The notes below the pieces were generated by a model. It was given only the letters and a program-made list of their open reading frames with translations. It was not told the DNA's origin and searched no databases. Source: Mycobacterium pseudokansasii (GTDB lineage Bacteria; Actinomycetota; Actinomycetes; Mycobacteriales; Mycobacteriaceae). Taken from it: 64,000 bases of DNA. The translations under genes and the position numbers were made by a program. The stretch spans positions 3,968,325-4,032,324 of the forward strand of contig NZ_UPHU01000001.1 of NCBI RefSeq assembly GCF_900566075.1. The letters are read 5' to 3'. Of the stretch, positions 1 to 10,051 are shown piece after piece. Numbering within the stretch: position 1 is the stretch's first letter; every line of letters starts with the position of its first letter.

Positions 1-147
1 CAGGAAGTCGGTCAACACCGGCTTCTTCGCCTTGTAGGCCCGGTCGCCGGCGAGCACCACGACACCGGTGTGGGTTTCGTGCACATCGACGTAGAGCACC
101 CCAGCGGTCGTCGCTGCGTCGGCAGTATCTCTGTCGGCGTTGATCAC
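1..147 (-). CDS. N-terminus of Rv2004c-like phosphotransferase-fold protein (partial)
   Basis: This is the first 49 codons of a gene that runs off the left edge on the minus strand. The frame reads VLYVDVHETHTG followed by KAKKPVLTDF, which I recognise as the N-terminal signature of the Rv2004c family (about 500 residues, aminoglycoside-phosphotransferase fold). The function of that family is not established. I chose a GTG start at 147 because a GGGAGG lies just upstream, but the spacing is short and an upstream start cannot be excluded. It lies 60 bp downstream of the universal stress protein gene on the same strand, which is the Rv2005c-Rv2004c order of M. tuberculosis, so the two are probably co-transcribed. 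Confidence 0.7.
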   Translation of the reverse strand, partial: MINADRDTADAATTAGVLYVDVHETHTGVVVLAGDRAYKAKKPVLTDFL

Positions 148-207
148 GGCCTCCCATGCGCTCGTTGCCGATTGACGCGGACATCTCGGCGCTGTGGCCA
201 GGACGGC

Positions 208-1113
208 TCAGGACGGACGAGCCACGATCACCGGTGTCCGAACCGAGTGAACCACCGCATTGCTGACTGAACCCAGCAGCATTCCGGTGAATCCCCCTCG
301 GCCGTGGCTGCCCAGCACGACGAGTTGGGCGCTTTGCGCTTGGTCGATCAGCTCGCGCGCCGGCCGATCGCACACGACGAGCCGATGGACCGTGACGTCG
401 GGATAACGCTCCTGCCAGCCGGCCAGGCGTTCGGCCACGGTCTGCTCCGCTTCGGCCTTGACGGTCGCCCAGTCCAAACCCGGCAGGTCGACCACTTCCA
501 GGTCGCTCCAGGCATGCACCGCCTTCAACTCCACACCGCGGCGCGACGCCTCGTCGAACGCAATGGCCGTCGCCAGCTCCGAGACCGGCGAGCCATCGAT
601 TCCGACCACGACGGGGGCTTGCTGCAGCTGAGCACGATGCGCAGGATCGGCGGCGGCCGGGTCCGGGTCGCGGACGACGGCGACCGGACAGTTCGCGCGG
701 CGCAATAGCGCCGAACCGACCGAGCCCAGGACCGCCCGGGCGACCGCTCCGCGCCCGTAACTGCCCACCACCACCAACTCTGCTTCGGCGGACAGCTCTA
801 CCAGCGTGGGCACCGGAGGCGACCATCTCAGCTCGCTGTGGATGGTGATCTCCCGGTGGGCCTGCACAGCCTCCTCAGCGATCTTGACCGCCTGTTCGAG
901 GACCTGGCGACCGTCTTCCTCCTGCCACGCGGCCATGCCCATCGCCATCGGCATCTCGGGCCACATCGGCACGGCCGCATTCACCATGTGCACCAAGGTC
1001 AGTGGAAGATGGCGCAGCGTGGCGTCCTGTGCTGCCCACGACACTGCCGCATTCGACGCGGCCGATCCGTCGACGCCTACGACGATGCCCAGACGTTTCA
1101 TGGTTGTAGACAT
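208..1113 (-). CDS. Tandem universal stress protein (Rv2005c/Rv2623 type)
   Basis: The 301-residue cytoplasmic protein has two Usp domains, at about residues 8-150 and 165-300. Both carry the ATP-binding pattern G-2x-G-9x-G-S: GSYGRGAVARAVLGS in the first and GSHGRGGFTGMLLGS in the second. This marks it as an ATP-binding type Usp, unlike the two degenerate paralogues nearby. Family members of this length in M. tuberculosis (Rv2005c, Rv2623, Rv1996) belong to the dormancy regulon; Rv2623 binds ATP and slows growth. The start is ATG at 1113. A DosR-like palindrome at 1164-1183 sits about 50 bp upstream, so hypoxic induction is likely. The Rv2004c-like gene follows. Confidence 0.93.
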   Translation of the reverse strand: MSTTMKRLGIVVGVDGSAASNAAVSWAAQDATLRHLPLTLVHMVNAAVPMWPEMPMAMGMAAWQEEDGRQVLEQAVKIAEEAVQAHREITIHSELRWSPPVPTLVELSAEAELVVVGSYGRGAVARAVLGSVGSALLRRANCPVAVVRDPDPAAADPAHRAQLQQAPVVVGIDGSPVSELATAIAFDEASRRGVELKAVHAWSDLEVVDLPGLDWATVKAEAEQTVAERLAGWQERYPDVTVHRLVVCDRPARELIDQAQSAQLVVLGSHGRGGFTGMLLGSVSNAVVHSVRTPVIVARPS

Positions 1114-1163
1114 TCCCTTCTCGCTCAGCCAACCAAAACGCTAGTGCCCGCGCCGGCACCGGT

Positions 1164-1183
1164 CGTGGGGCTTAAGTCACCAA
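1164..1183. promoter_or_regulatory. Candidate DosR (DevR) box
   Basis: The sequence cgtggggcttaagtcaccaa matches 15 of 20 positions of the DosR consensus TTSGGGACTWWAGTCCCSAA, including the central CTTAAGTC. It lies 51 bp upstream of the minus-strand Usp start and about 150 bp upstream of the plus-strand Usp start, so it best serves the minus gene and might serve both. The match was scored by eye. Confidence 0.7.
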
Positions 1184-1335
1184 CCGCGTGGCCGTCAGAC
1201 CTTCGCTACCCACCGGGGACCAACGCCTCGCGAGCAGGGGTCGAACGACCCTGCCGGCAACCGGCGATGCGCAATAACCTCGCGAAGTGACGGGTTCGCT
1301 GGTCTGTGGGCGGGCCGTCTGATCGGGAGGATGCG

Positions 1336-2145
1336 ATGAATCATCCGCAATCACGAATCGTGGTGGGTATCGACGGGTCGGACGCCGCGATCAACGCCGC
1401 CAAGTGGGCGGTTACCGAAGCGATCAGCCGCGACATCCCGCTGCGGTTGATCCATGCGACCCCCCGCGGCGCCGATATGCCCGCCGGCGACGAAAGTCTG
1501 GACGTCGAATACGCCGAAATGGCCCTCCACGGCGCCGCGGCCGCGCTGCACGCCATGGACGAGGCCGTCAAAGTCGAGACCGAGATCGTCCACGGATCAC
1601 CCGGCGGCACCTTGATCGACGAATCACGTTCGGCGGCCATGGTTTGCGTGGGGTCGGTGGGGATCGGGCGGGTCGCCCGCAAACTGCTGGGCTCGACCGC
1701 CGAGGCGGTGGCGCGAAAGGCCCGGTGCCCGACCGCGGTCATCCGCAGCGGCCATAACGACGCCGTGCCGGATTCGGCCTGGATCGCTGTTGTCGTCGAG
1801 GATTCACCGGCGAACGACGCGGTGCTCGAACAGGGCTTCCGGGAGGCGCACCTTCGCGGGGCGCCGATCCTGGCGATGGGTGTCTGGCGATGGGGTGTGG
1901 GTGAGATTCGCTACGAGCAGCTGAATCGTCGGCTCGACCGCTGGGTTTGTCAGTATCGAGACCTCCACGTCCAACCGGCAGCCGCTCGGCATGGGGTCGC
2001 CGAATTTCTCAGCAGGACCGAGGAACCGATCCAATTGGCCGTCGTGGGCAGCGACGACGCCGACGACGTCGCGCGGATGGTCGGCCCGGTGACATTCCAC
2101 GTGCCACGCCGCGATGGGCATTCGGTGCTCGTAGTGCCGAACTGA
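1336..2145 (+). CDS. Universal stress protein, Rv2028c-like
   Basis: This is a 269-residue two-domain Usp homologue. I chose ATG 1336 because GGGAGG precedes it at the right spacing; the frame extends upstream without support. The first domain keeps the nucleotide-binding pattern (GSVGIGRVARKLLGS). The second domain lacks any glycine-rich motif, so only one site can bind ATP. Overall it looks like Rv2028c of the M. tuberculosis dormancy regulon. It is divergent from the preceding Usp and convergent with devS, whose 3' end lies 63 bp away. The intergenic DosR-like site at 1164-1183 may reach it, but it is rather far. Confidence 0.88.
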   Translation: MNHPQSRIVVGIDGSDAAINAAKWAVTEAISRDIPLRLIHATPRGADMPAGDESLDVEYAEMALHGAAAALHAMDEAVKVETEIVHGSPGGTLIDESRSAAMVCVGSVGIGRVARKLLGSTAEAVARKARCPTAVIRSGHNDAVPDSAWIAVVVEDSPANDAVLEQGFREAHLRGAPILAMGVWRWGVGEIRYEQLNRRLDRWVCQYRDLHVQPAAARHGVAEFLSRTEEPIQLAVVGSDDADDVARMVGPVTFHVPRRDGHSVLVVPN

Positions 2146-2208
2146 CGGCGCCGCCACAGCGGCGGGCCGACCGTGACGGCGACAACGCCACCCGCCGAGC
2201 AGCCGTCG

Positions 2209-3921
2209 TCAGCAGTCACCCAGCGGAGCCGTCCAGTGGACCCGGGTGCCGCCGTCGGATGCCCTGCTGATCTCGCAGCTGCCGCCGAGTTGTTCGGCCC
2301 GGTGCTGCATATTGGCCAGGCCGCTGCGGCGCGAAATGCCGGCGGGCGGGCCACACCCGTTGTCGACGATGTCAAGGCTGAACATGTCGGCCACGCCGAC
2401 CTCGATGGTCAGCTCGGTAGCGCCCGAGTGGCGCAGGGCGTTGCTGACGGCCTCGGTGGTGACCGCTTCGGCGTGGTCGGCCAGTTCGCCGCCGACGGCG
2501 GCCATCGGACCATCGATGTGCACGGTAGTGACGATGTCGCGATGCTCGGTCAGGTCGGCGACCACTGCCTGAATGCGGTGCCGAAAGCCGCCGTCGCGCT
2601 CCAGCGGAGCCTTCAGCTGGAAAATGGCGGTGCGGATCTCCTCGATGATGGTCTGCAGATCATCCAACGTGCGGCCGAGCCGGCCGATCACCTCCGGTGA
2701 GCGCGCCCGGGCAAGCGTGCCCTGCAGATCCATCCCCGCGGCGAACAGCCGCTGGATGACGTGGTCGTGCAGGTCGTGAGCGATGCGCTCGCGCTCGGCC
2801 AGGATGGTCAGCTGCCGCGCATCCTCACGGCCGGAGGCGAGCATCAGTGCGATCGTGGCATGGGTCGCGAAATCGCGCACCAAATCCAGATAGCTGGCGT
2901 CGAAAGGCGGCTTGTCGGCGCCGCGGGCAATGGCGATCACCCCGGCGACGTGGTCGTGGGCGCGAAGTGGCATCAGAATCGCGGAACGCTGCGCGACATC
3001 AGTGAACGCGGGAATCCTGTGGTTGAACGCCTCGGTGATCAGCGGTTGGCCGGACCGGAAAACGGTACCCGTGGTCGAGCCGTCCACCGGGACCCGCTGG
3101 CCGACGACCTCAGCGGCATGCCGCCCCACCGCGGCGGAAACAACCAACGTGTCGATCTCCTCGGGCGGCTGGTCGGCATCGAGCGGAATCAGCACAATCG
3201 CCTGTTCGGCATCGGTTAGTACACAAGCCTTTTCCGCGATCAACCGCAACGGACGCCGCTGCGGCTCGGCGCTGGTCAACAGTGCGGTCGTGATCTCGCG
3301 GCTGGCCTCCATCCACTTCACCGCAGTGCGCTCGCGCTCGAATACCCGCGCGTTGTCGATGGCGACCCCGGCCGCGAACGCCAGCGCGCGAGCCGCGAAC
3401 TCGTCGGATTCGGAGAAGACCCGGCCGGGGCCGACATGGGTGAGGTAGAGGTGGCCGAATACCGTTCCGCGGATCATGATCGGCACGCCGAGAAAAGCGC
3501 GCATCGGCGGATGGTGCTCGGGGAACCCGCAGGCGGCCGGGTGTGCGGTCAGGTCATCCAGGCGCAACGCCGGCGTTTCGACGAGCGAGACGCCCAGCAC
3601 CCCTTTGCCGACCGGCAGATGCCCGATCCGTCGCGCCATCTCGGCGTCTATCCCCTCGTGGATGAACGAGAGCAACGTTCCCTCGAGATCACGGACGGCC
3701 AGGGCGCCGTAGGGGGCGGCGGTCAACTCCCTGGCCGCGGCGACGATCCGCCGCAGAGTTCCGTCGAGGTCGAGATCCGACCCGATCTCGACGATCACGC
3801 GCAGCAATTGCTCCATTTGGTCACGGGCCGCCAACAATTCGTCGAGCTGCGCGTGCATCCTGTCCACTAGTCCTGGCTGACCCAACCCCGCAAATGGTGA
3901 GCCGCTTTGGTCACTAGCCAC
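2209..3921 (-). CDS. devS: DevS/DosT-type heme sensor histidine kinase
   Basis: This is a sensor kinase of about 570 residues with two GAF domains (roughly 35-190 and 215-365) followed by a HisKA_3/HATPase core. GAF-A keeps the HPPMRAFLG segment that carries the proximal heme histidine in M. tuberculosis DosS (here about His137), so gas or redox sensing by heme is expected. The phosphoacceptor is the His of DLHDHVIQRLF (about residue 385). The N box (AVSNALRHS), the DNGCGPP motif and a final G-rich segment are intact, so the kinase should be active. An in-frame ATG at 4041 would add 40 residues unlike the family. The GTG at 3921 gives the usual length and is preferred. It follows devR on the same strand, as in M. 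tuberculosis. Confidence 0.92.
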   Translation of the reverse strand: MASDQSGSPFAGLGQPGLVDRMHAQLDELLAARDQMEQLLRVIVEIGSDLDLDGTLRRIVAAARELTAAPYGALAVRDLEGTLLSFIHEGIDAEMARRIGHLPVGKGVLGVSLVETPALRLDDLTAHPAACGFPEHHPPMRAFLGVPIMIRGTVFGHLYLTHVGPGRVFSESDEFAARALAFAAGVAIDNARVFERERTAVKWMEASREITTALLTSAEPQRRPLRLIAEKACVLTDAEQAIVLIPLDADQPPEEIDTLVVSAAVGRHAAEVVGQRVPVDGSTTGTVFRSGQPLITEAFNHRIPAFTDVAQRSAILMPLRAHDHVAGVIAIARGADKPPFDASYLDLVRDFATHATIALMLASGREDARQLTILAERERIAHDLHDHVIQRLFAAGMDLQGTLARARSPEVIGRLGRTLDDLQTIIEEIRTAIFQLKAPLERDGGFRHRIQAVVADLTEHRDIVTTVHIDGPMAAVGGELADHAEAVTTEAVSNALRHSGATELTIEVGVADMFSLDIVDNGCGPPAGISRRSGLANMQHRAEQLGGSCEISRASDGGTRVHWTAPLGDC

Positions 3922-4099
3922 CTGACTCGAAACCTTCCACGCCCCCGGCTTACGACAGCCGGCGCTATCCGGGCGACAATCGGATGTCGCTGACCAGCTT
4001 AACGACCCCGCGGCCAAGTAGCCATTACCCCCGGAGCCCATGATTCGCCGGCGGCGCTGACCGGCAAAATAATTCCGGCCGGGGTCTTGGCCGGACGCG

Positions 4100-4756
4100 T
4101 CAGTTGCCGGGCGTTGGCGGCGCAGATCCTTGGCCCAGCCTCGAGGCGAACACGGCTGCCTGGGTTCGCCGCTCCATACCGAGTTTGGAAAGCAAGCGCG
4201 ACACGTAGTTCTTCACCGTCTTCTCGGCCAGAAACATCCGGGCGGCTATCTGCCGGTTGGTCAATCCCTCGCTGAGATGTCCCAGCAGCGTCCGCTCCTG
4301 CTCGGTCAATCCGGACAACGGGTCGTGATGCTCAGCCCCGCCCCGCAGCTTTGCCATCAGCGCGGCGGCCGCCCTGTTGTCCAGCAGCGACTTGCCGGCG
4401 CCGACGTCTTTGATCGCCCGGGCCAGCTCCATACCCTTGATGTCTTTGACGACGAAGCCGCTGGCGCCGGCCAGAATCGCCTCCAGCATCGCTTCATCGG
4501 AGGTGAACGACGTCAGCATCAGACACCGCAATTCGGGCTGATCGGACAGCAGGTCACGACACAATTCGATGCCGTTGCCGTCGGGCAGGCGCACGTCGAG
4601 CACGGCGACATCCGGCTTCAGCGCCGGGATCTTCGCCATTGCCTCCGATACCGAACCCGCTTCGCCGACGATCTCGAGGTCAGGGTCGGAGGCGAGCAGA
4701 TCGGTCAATCCGCGGCGGACTACTTCATGGTCATCGACCAAGAAAACCTTAACCAT
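4100..4756 (-). CDS. devR: Dormancy response regulator DevR (DosR)
   Basis: This is a 218-residue NarL/LuxR-type regulator, nearly colinear with M. tuberculosis DevR from the first residues ([17 protein letters not shown]). The receiver domain keeps the acidic pair DD at 8-9 and the phosphoacceptor Asp54 in [11 protein letters not shown]. The C-terminal HTH contains [18 protein letters not shown], the DNA-reading helix of DosR, so its operator should be the same 20-bp palindrome. Start ATG 4756 has AAAGGA upstream. The gene order Usp, devR, devS on one strand matches the Rv3134c-devR-devS locus. Candidate DosR boxes scattered through the first 27 kb make this the probable master regulator of the region. 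Confidence 0.96.
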   Translation of the reverse strand: MVKVFLVDDHEVVRRGLTDLLASDPDLEIVGEAGSVSEAMAKIPALKPDVAVLDVRLPDGNGIELCRDLLSDQPELRCLMLTSFTSDEAMLEAILAGASGFVVKDIKGMELARAIKDVGAGKSLLDNRAAAALMAKLRGGAEHHDPLSGLTEQERTLLGHLSEGLTNRQIAARMFLAEKTVKNYVSRLLSKLGMERRTQAAVFASRLGQGSAPPTPGN

Positions 4757-5090
4757 TGCGAGTCCTTTCAGCTGACCGCGCCAACTCCCAACTATTCCCC
4801 ACTATTGCCACTATTGCCGATATTGGGCCCATATTGGACGGCGATGTCGGTTGGCATCTCTTTCGTGTCCCTCGTACGCCCTGCGCGTCTTGCATCCCGA
4901 CCCTGGACGCGATCCGGCCCGTACCCGTCACCCGGCGTCGCGGCGCCACCTGCCGCCGTCGAAGACGACGTGGCCGACGGGTTTTCCACTCACCGGGTCG
5001 GGCGATGAACCGGTTGGCGCCGCAAGAAAATCGGTGGGTATGTCGTGCTCGCAACTGGCCGAAATGCGCGGCGTGCTCTCCCGCCCGATG
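4757..5090. other. devR upstream region without a gene
   Basis: These 334 bp separate the Usp stop from devR. Apart from the short 9-bp repeats near devR (separate entry) I see no convincing coding frame and no good DosR box. Short reading frames here change no family signature I know. A devR promoter is expected here in addition to read-through from the Usp gene. Confidence 0.5.
4791..4837. repeat. Short 9-bp iterons upstream of devR
   Basis: The units actattccc(c), actattgcc, actattgcc, gatattggg and (after ccc) atattggac follow one another 35-80 bp upstream of the devR start. Two units are identical and the others share the TATT core. They sit where a promoter or operator would be. No known factor is recognised. 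Confidence 0.55.
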
Positions 5091-5861
5091 TCAGCGCCGA
5101 ACCACCAGGATCGAGCAGTCGGGATAGCCCAGAATCGGATGGCAATTGGGGGTAGCCAGTTCCGGGAGCTGCTCGGCGTCGGTCTGGCCGACAACGGCCA
5201 GGTCGATCGCGCTGCCGTGGCGCTCGGCGCCCTTCGCGCCGGTACCCGCGGCAACGATTTGGACGGGCACGTCCGGATAGCGGCGGACCCAGCTGTTGAG
5301 CCGGCGATCGATCTGGCGCACCGTGGCATGTCGGCGCCGCCCCTCCTCCATCGCCTGGTGCACGACTTCGTCGTTGTCGGCTTCGTCGTTGAGGACGACG
5401 GCGATCACGCCCAGCTTGGTGGGCGAGCCGTCGGGATTGGTCCGCACTATCGCGACCGGGCAGTGGGCGCCCGTGACCAACGCGGCGGCGGTCGGACCCA
5501 ACAACCCATCGGCCGCCCTGCCCCGCCGCGCGGTGCCGACGCAGATCAGGGCGGCCTCCTGCGATTCACCGATCAACACCTGTGCCGGATCGCCGGATCG
5601 GATTGCGGTTTCGGTCTCGACCGGTCGTCCTTCGCCCTGGATGGCCCCGTCCGCCTGATACAGCGCCCGCTCGGCGCGCTCGAGCTCCCACTCGGAGTTC
5701 TGCACCGACTCGCCCGGCACATCAGGGGCGGGAATGACATATACCAGGCGGAGCGGCAGCTGTCGGCCCCTTGCCTCTTCGATCGCCCACTTGGCAGCGT
5801 TGACCGCGGCTTGTGAGCCGTTGACGGCCACGACCACTGACTTCGGGTCCGGCTGCGACAT
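5091..5861 (-). CDS. Universal stress protein, Rv3134c-like
   Basis: This is a 256-residue Usp homologue upstream of devR on the same strand, the position of Rv3134c in M. tuberculosis. It opens with a typical strand (VVVAVNGSQAAVNAAKWA). The expected ATP loop is degenerate (GTARRGRAADGLLGP lacks the second Gly and the terminal Ser), so ATP binding is doubtful. The second half is a weaker Usp-like repeat ending CSILVVRR. A candidate DosR box at 5924-5943 lies about 63 bp upstream of its ATG, so the Usp-devR-devS set may be autoregulated. The 335-bp gap to devR is longer than in M. tuberculosis and may contain a second promoter. Confidence 0.87.
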   Translation of the reverse strand: MSQPDPKSVVVAVNGSQAAVNAAKWAIEEARGRQLPLRLVYVIPAPDVPGESVQNSEWELERAERALYQADGAIQGEGRPVETETAIRSGDPAQVLIGESQEAALICVGTARRGRAADGLLGPTAAALVTGAHCPVAIVRTNPDGSPTKLGVIAVVLNDEADNDEVVHQAMEEGRRRHATVRQIDRRLNSWVRRYPDVPVQIVAAGTGAKGAERHGSAIDLAVVGQTDAEQLPELATPNCHPILGYPDCSILVVRR

Positions 5862-5923
5862 GTGGGCTCCTGACTACTTCGACCCGCTCAATGTCAGGCT
5901 ATTGCGAAATCGGCTCCGTGGGC

Positions 5924-5943
5924 AGGGGCCGTTCGGCCTTACC
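5924..5943. promoter_or_regulatory. Candidate DosR box upstream of the Usp-devR-devS genes
   Basis: The core GGGCCGTTCGGCCT fits the relaxed DosR pattern GGGNCNTTNGNCCN and is nearly palindromic. It lies about 63 bp upstream of the Usp start at 5861, in the 140-bp gap after pfkB. It matches the strict consensus less well than the sites at 1164 and 9594. Confidence 0.45.
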
Positions 5944-6001
5944 TGGAATGTCGTTCGTCCCCGGCGGGTTCCGCCGAGAATCCGACGTCGAACCCTCACG
6001 G

Positions 6002-7003
6002 TCACATCGCGGAGGCGGACACGTCGGTGACTTCGGTGACTTCGGAGGGCTGGCCAACCTGTTCGAACAACCTCTCCACGTCCGCGCGCTCACATGCCGC
6101 CGTACCGGGTGTCAGCAGCATTGCCGCGCCCGCCGCAATCCCCAACCGAACCGACTCGGCCAGCGACCAGCCGCGGCACAGGCCCACCGTGATGGCGGCA
6201 ACCATGGCGTCGCCGGCCCCGACGCCGCTTCCGTGTCCCATCGGAACCGCCGAAAACCGCTCACTGGTGTCGCGTGTGGCCAGCAGCGCGCCGTGCGATC
6301 CCAGCGACACCACCACGGCTTGCGCAAGGCCGCGGTCGATCAGCTCGTGCGCGGCGCCGAATTGCGCGGACTCGGTGACCAACTCGCGTCCGGCGCACTC
6401 CTGGAGTTCTCGCACGCTTGCCTTGAGCAGGAAGACCCCGCGGGAGATGTGCCGCAGGCCGCCTCCGGAGGTGTCCAACACGACCCTGGCACCGAGCTGG
6501 CGGCAGACATCGGCAACCCGCTGATAGTAATCGGCGGGTACCCCTGGCGGCAGACTGCCGCTGGCCACCACGAAGTCGGCGGAGCGCGCGGCAAACCGCA
6601 GTTCCTGAAGACATCGCTGTTGGTCTGCCGATGTCAGTTGAGGTCCCGGAAGCACGAACCGGTACTGCCGGGCGGTACTGGTCTCGTTGACGGTGAAGCT
6701 TTCCCGGGTCGACGCGGCGATCGGGATGTGTGCGCACGGCAACCCCTCCTCGCTGAGCAGCCGCACCAGAAGCCCGCCATGCGACCCACCCGCGGGAAAC
6801 ACCGCAAACACCGACCCGCCGAGGACCTGGGCGATCCGGGCGACGTTGATCCCGCCGCCGCCCGGGTCGTAGCGGGTCGCCGAGCAGCGCAGCTTTTCGG
6901 TCGGCCGGACGACGTCGACGCTGGTGGTGATATCGAGCGCCGGATTCATGGTCAACGTGACGATTCGAGGTCCGGTCGCGACTGGGTGGGCCGGCTTGGT
7001 CAT
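6002..7003 (-). CDS. pfkB: PfkB-family sugar kinase (Rv2029c type)
   Basis: This is a 333-residue ribokinase-fold protein, colinear with M. tuberculosis PfkB: LTMNPALDITTSVDVVRPTE near the N-terminus, GGGGINVARI at about residue 50, VASGSLPPGVPADYY in the middle and the catalytic GVGAGDAMVAAI with its Asp base near residue 255. It should phosphorylate a sugar phosphate such as fructose-6-phosphate; the physiological substrate of Rv2029c is not settled. ATG 7003 matches the family N-terminus. The frame runs further upstream into the previous gene without a better start. It lies 38 bp after the Rv2030c-like gene and completes an hspX-Rv2030c-pfkB operon, which is DosR-controlled in M. tuberculosis. 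Confidence 0.93.
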   Translation of the reverse strand: MTKPAHPVATGPRIVTLTMNPALDITTSVDVVRPTEKLRCSATRYDPGGGGINVARIAQVLGGSVFAVFPAGGSHGGLLVRLLSEEGLPCAHIPIAASTRESFTVNETSTARQYRFVLPGPQLTSADQQRCLQELRFAARSADFVVASGSLPPGVPADYYQRVADVCRQLGARVVLDTSGGGLRHISRGVFLLKASVRELQECAGRELVTESAQFGAAHELIDRGLAQAVVVSLGSHGALLATRDTSERFSAVPMGHGSGVGAGDAMVAAITVGLCRGWSLAESVRLGIAAGAAMLLTPGTAACERADVERLFEQVGQPSEVTEVTDVSASAM

Positions 7004-7041
7004 CTCCGTTTCATGTCCGTTGACTCCGCTGGGACCGGCGG

Positions 7042-9084
<2,043 letters not shown>

Positions 9085-9093
9085 GGCGCTCAG

Positions 9094-9525
9094 TCAGTTG
9101 GCGCGCTGGATCGGAATCCGGCGCTCGGCGGGCTTGGCGTCCGACACGGCAACGGAGACGGTGAGGATGCCCTTGTCGTAGGTGGCCTCGATGCTGTCTT
9201 CGTCGGCGCCGGCCGGCAACGCGACGGTCCGAACGAACGAGCCGTAGGAGAATTCCGACCGGCCATCGAATTCTTTCTTCTCGGTTCGTTCGGCCTTGAT
9301 GGTCAGCCGCCCGTCGTGCACGGTGATGTCGATGTCCGTGGCCGGGTCGACACCCGGGATTTCGGCGCGCACCTCGTAGCGGCCTTCCTTCAATTCGTCC
9401 TCGAGCGGCATCAGCCGGCTTTCGGCCGCGAGACGCGGGCCGGCAAACGACGGAAAGCCGGCGAGCAGTTCGGAAAAGTCCGGGAACAGTGACCTGGGCC
9501 GGCGCTGCACGGAGAAAGAAGTCAT
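9094..9525 (-). CDS. hspX: Alpha-crystallin small heat-shock protein HspX (Acr)
   Basis: This is a 143-residue small chaperone closely matching M. tuberculosis HspX: SLFPDFSELLAGFPSFAG at the N-terminus, then an alpha-crystallin domain (about 40-135) with EIPGVDPATDIDI, LTIKAERTEKKEFDGRSEF and the hallmark YDKGILTVSVAVS. It holds unfolding proteins in hypoxic, non-growing cells and is the most strongly DosR-induced product in M. tuberculosis. Start ATG 9525 has AAGGAG upstream. A good DosR box lies at 9594-9613, about 70 bp upstream. It heads an operon with the Rv2030c-like gene and pfkB. Confidence 0.97.
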   Translation of the reverse strand: MTSFSVQRRPRSLFPDFSELLAGFPSFAGPRLAAESRLMPLEDELKEGRYEVRAEIPGVDPATDIDITVHDGRLTIKAERTEKKEFDGRSEFSYGSFVRTVALPAGADEDSIEATYDKGILTVSVAVSDAKPAERRIPIQRAN

Positions 9526-9577
9526 GATTATCTCCTTGATTTTCGACTCTTCGTAGTGGCGATTTCTATCCGACCAG

Positions 9578-9892
9578 TCAATCCCGGCCGACGATAGGGA
9601 CCGAAGTCCCGGGCCGGCGGGGCCGTTCGTCGGCTCTGCCGCCGGTGCCGGGACCTCGACGATGGGCTGCCCCCAGGTAGGCCATGACGCGGTCCAGGAT
9701 CAGGCCATATGCGTCACCGTCTTCGGCGAGACGGACAAGTCCCCGGCGAAGCAGAAAACCCTCGATCCGCCGATCCAGCGGCCACTCGGAATATTTGTGG
9801 TGGTCGGCATACGCCGAGTCGAGGAACTGCACCGCCAGCGCATCGAGATCGGAATCTGTCAATAGCGGAGCGTTTCCCAACGGAGAACCCAT
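9578..9892 (-). CDS. Unknown 104-residue protein with its own DosR box
   Basis: I do not recognise this protein. The ATG at 9892 is preceded by AAAGGAAATCGGT; a longer frame to 10048 has no support. The first 75 residues look helical and acidic (LLTDSDLDALAVQFLDSAYA, YSEWPLDRRIEGFL, LILDRVMAYLG). The last 30 are Arg/Pro/Gly rich and probably disordered. There is no signal peptide or membrane segment. A DosR-like site at 9984-10003 lies about 92 bp upstream. The hspX box lies inside its 3' end, so the two minus-strand genes are tightly packed. Position and regulation suggest a hypoxia-response protein of unknown role. Confidence 0.72.
   Translation of the reverse strand: MGSPLGNAPLLTDSDLDALAVQFLDSAYADHHKYSEWPLDRRIEGFLLRRGLVRLAEDGDAYGLILDRVMAYLGAAHRRGPGTGGRADERPRRPGTSVPIVGRD
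9594..9613. promoter_or_regulatory. DosR box upstream of hspX
   Basis: The core GGGACCGAAGTCCC matches 12 of 14 positions of GGGACTWWAGTCCC and is an almost perfect palindrome. It is about 70 bp upstream of the hspX ATG and lies within the 3' end of the 104-residue ORF. This is the best DosR site in the window. Confidence 0.82.
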
Positions 9893-9983
9893 ACCGATTT
9901 CCTTTGTGTTTTCTTTGTGTGTGCACGCGGCTTTCGTCGATTCGCCGGGTTGGCCCAATGATTCGGCGCTTTTCGGCCGGCGC

Positions 9984-10003
9984 ATAGGGCCGGAAGTCAC
10001 CTG
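9984..10003. promoter_or_regulatory. Candidate DosR box upstream of the 104-residue gene
   Basis: The core GGGCCGGAAGTCAC matches 10 of 14 consensus positions and shares GGAAGTC with the neighbouring hspX site. It lies about 92 bp upstream of the minus-strand start at 9892 and downstream of the nitroreductase stop, so it can only serve the small gene or those after it. Confidence 0.6.
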
Positions 10004-10051
10004 TGATCGGTAATCGGTGCGGCCTGACCGGCGGGGCCCGATCGCCATGGT

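Noticed and set aside
70..270. Plus-strand ORF at the left edge
   Set aside because: Antisense to the Rv2004c-like N-terminus, which has a clear family signature.
3922..4041. Long N-terminus of DevS from ATG 4041
   Set aside because: The extra 40 residues (Ser/Gly/Cys-rich) are not like the family; the GTG at 3921 gives the usual length.
4080..4097. DosR box before devS (GGGGTCTTGGCC)
   Set aside because: Too few consensus matches by eye, and it sits at the 3' end of devR where devS should be read through.
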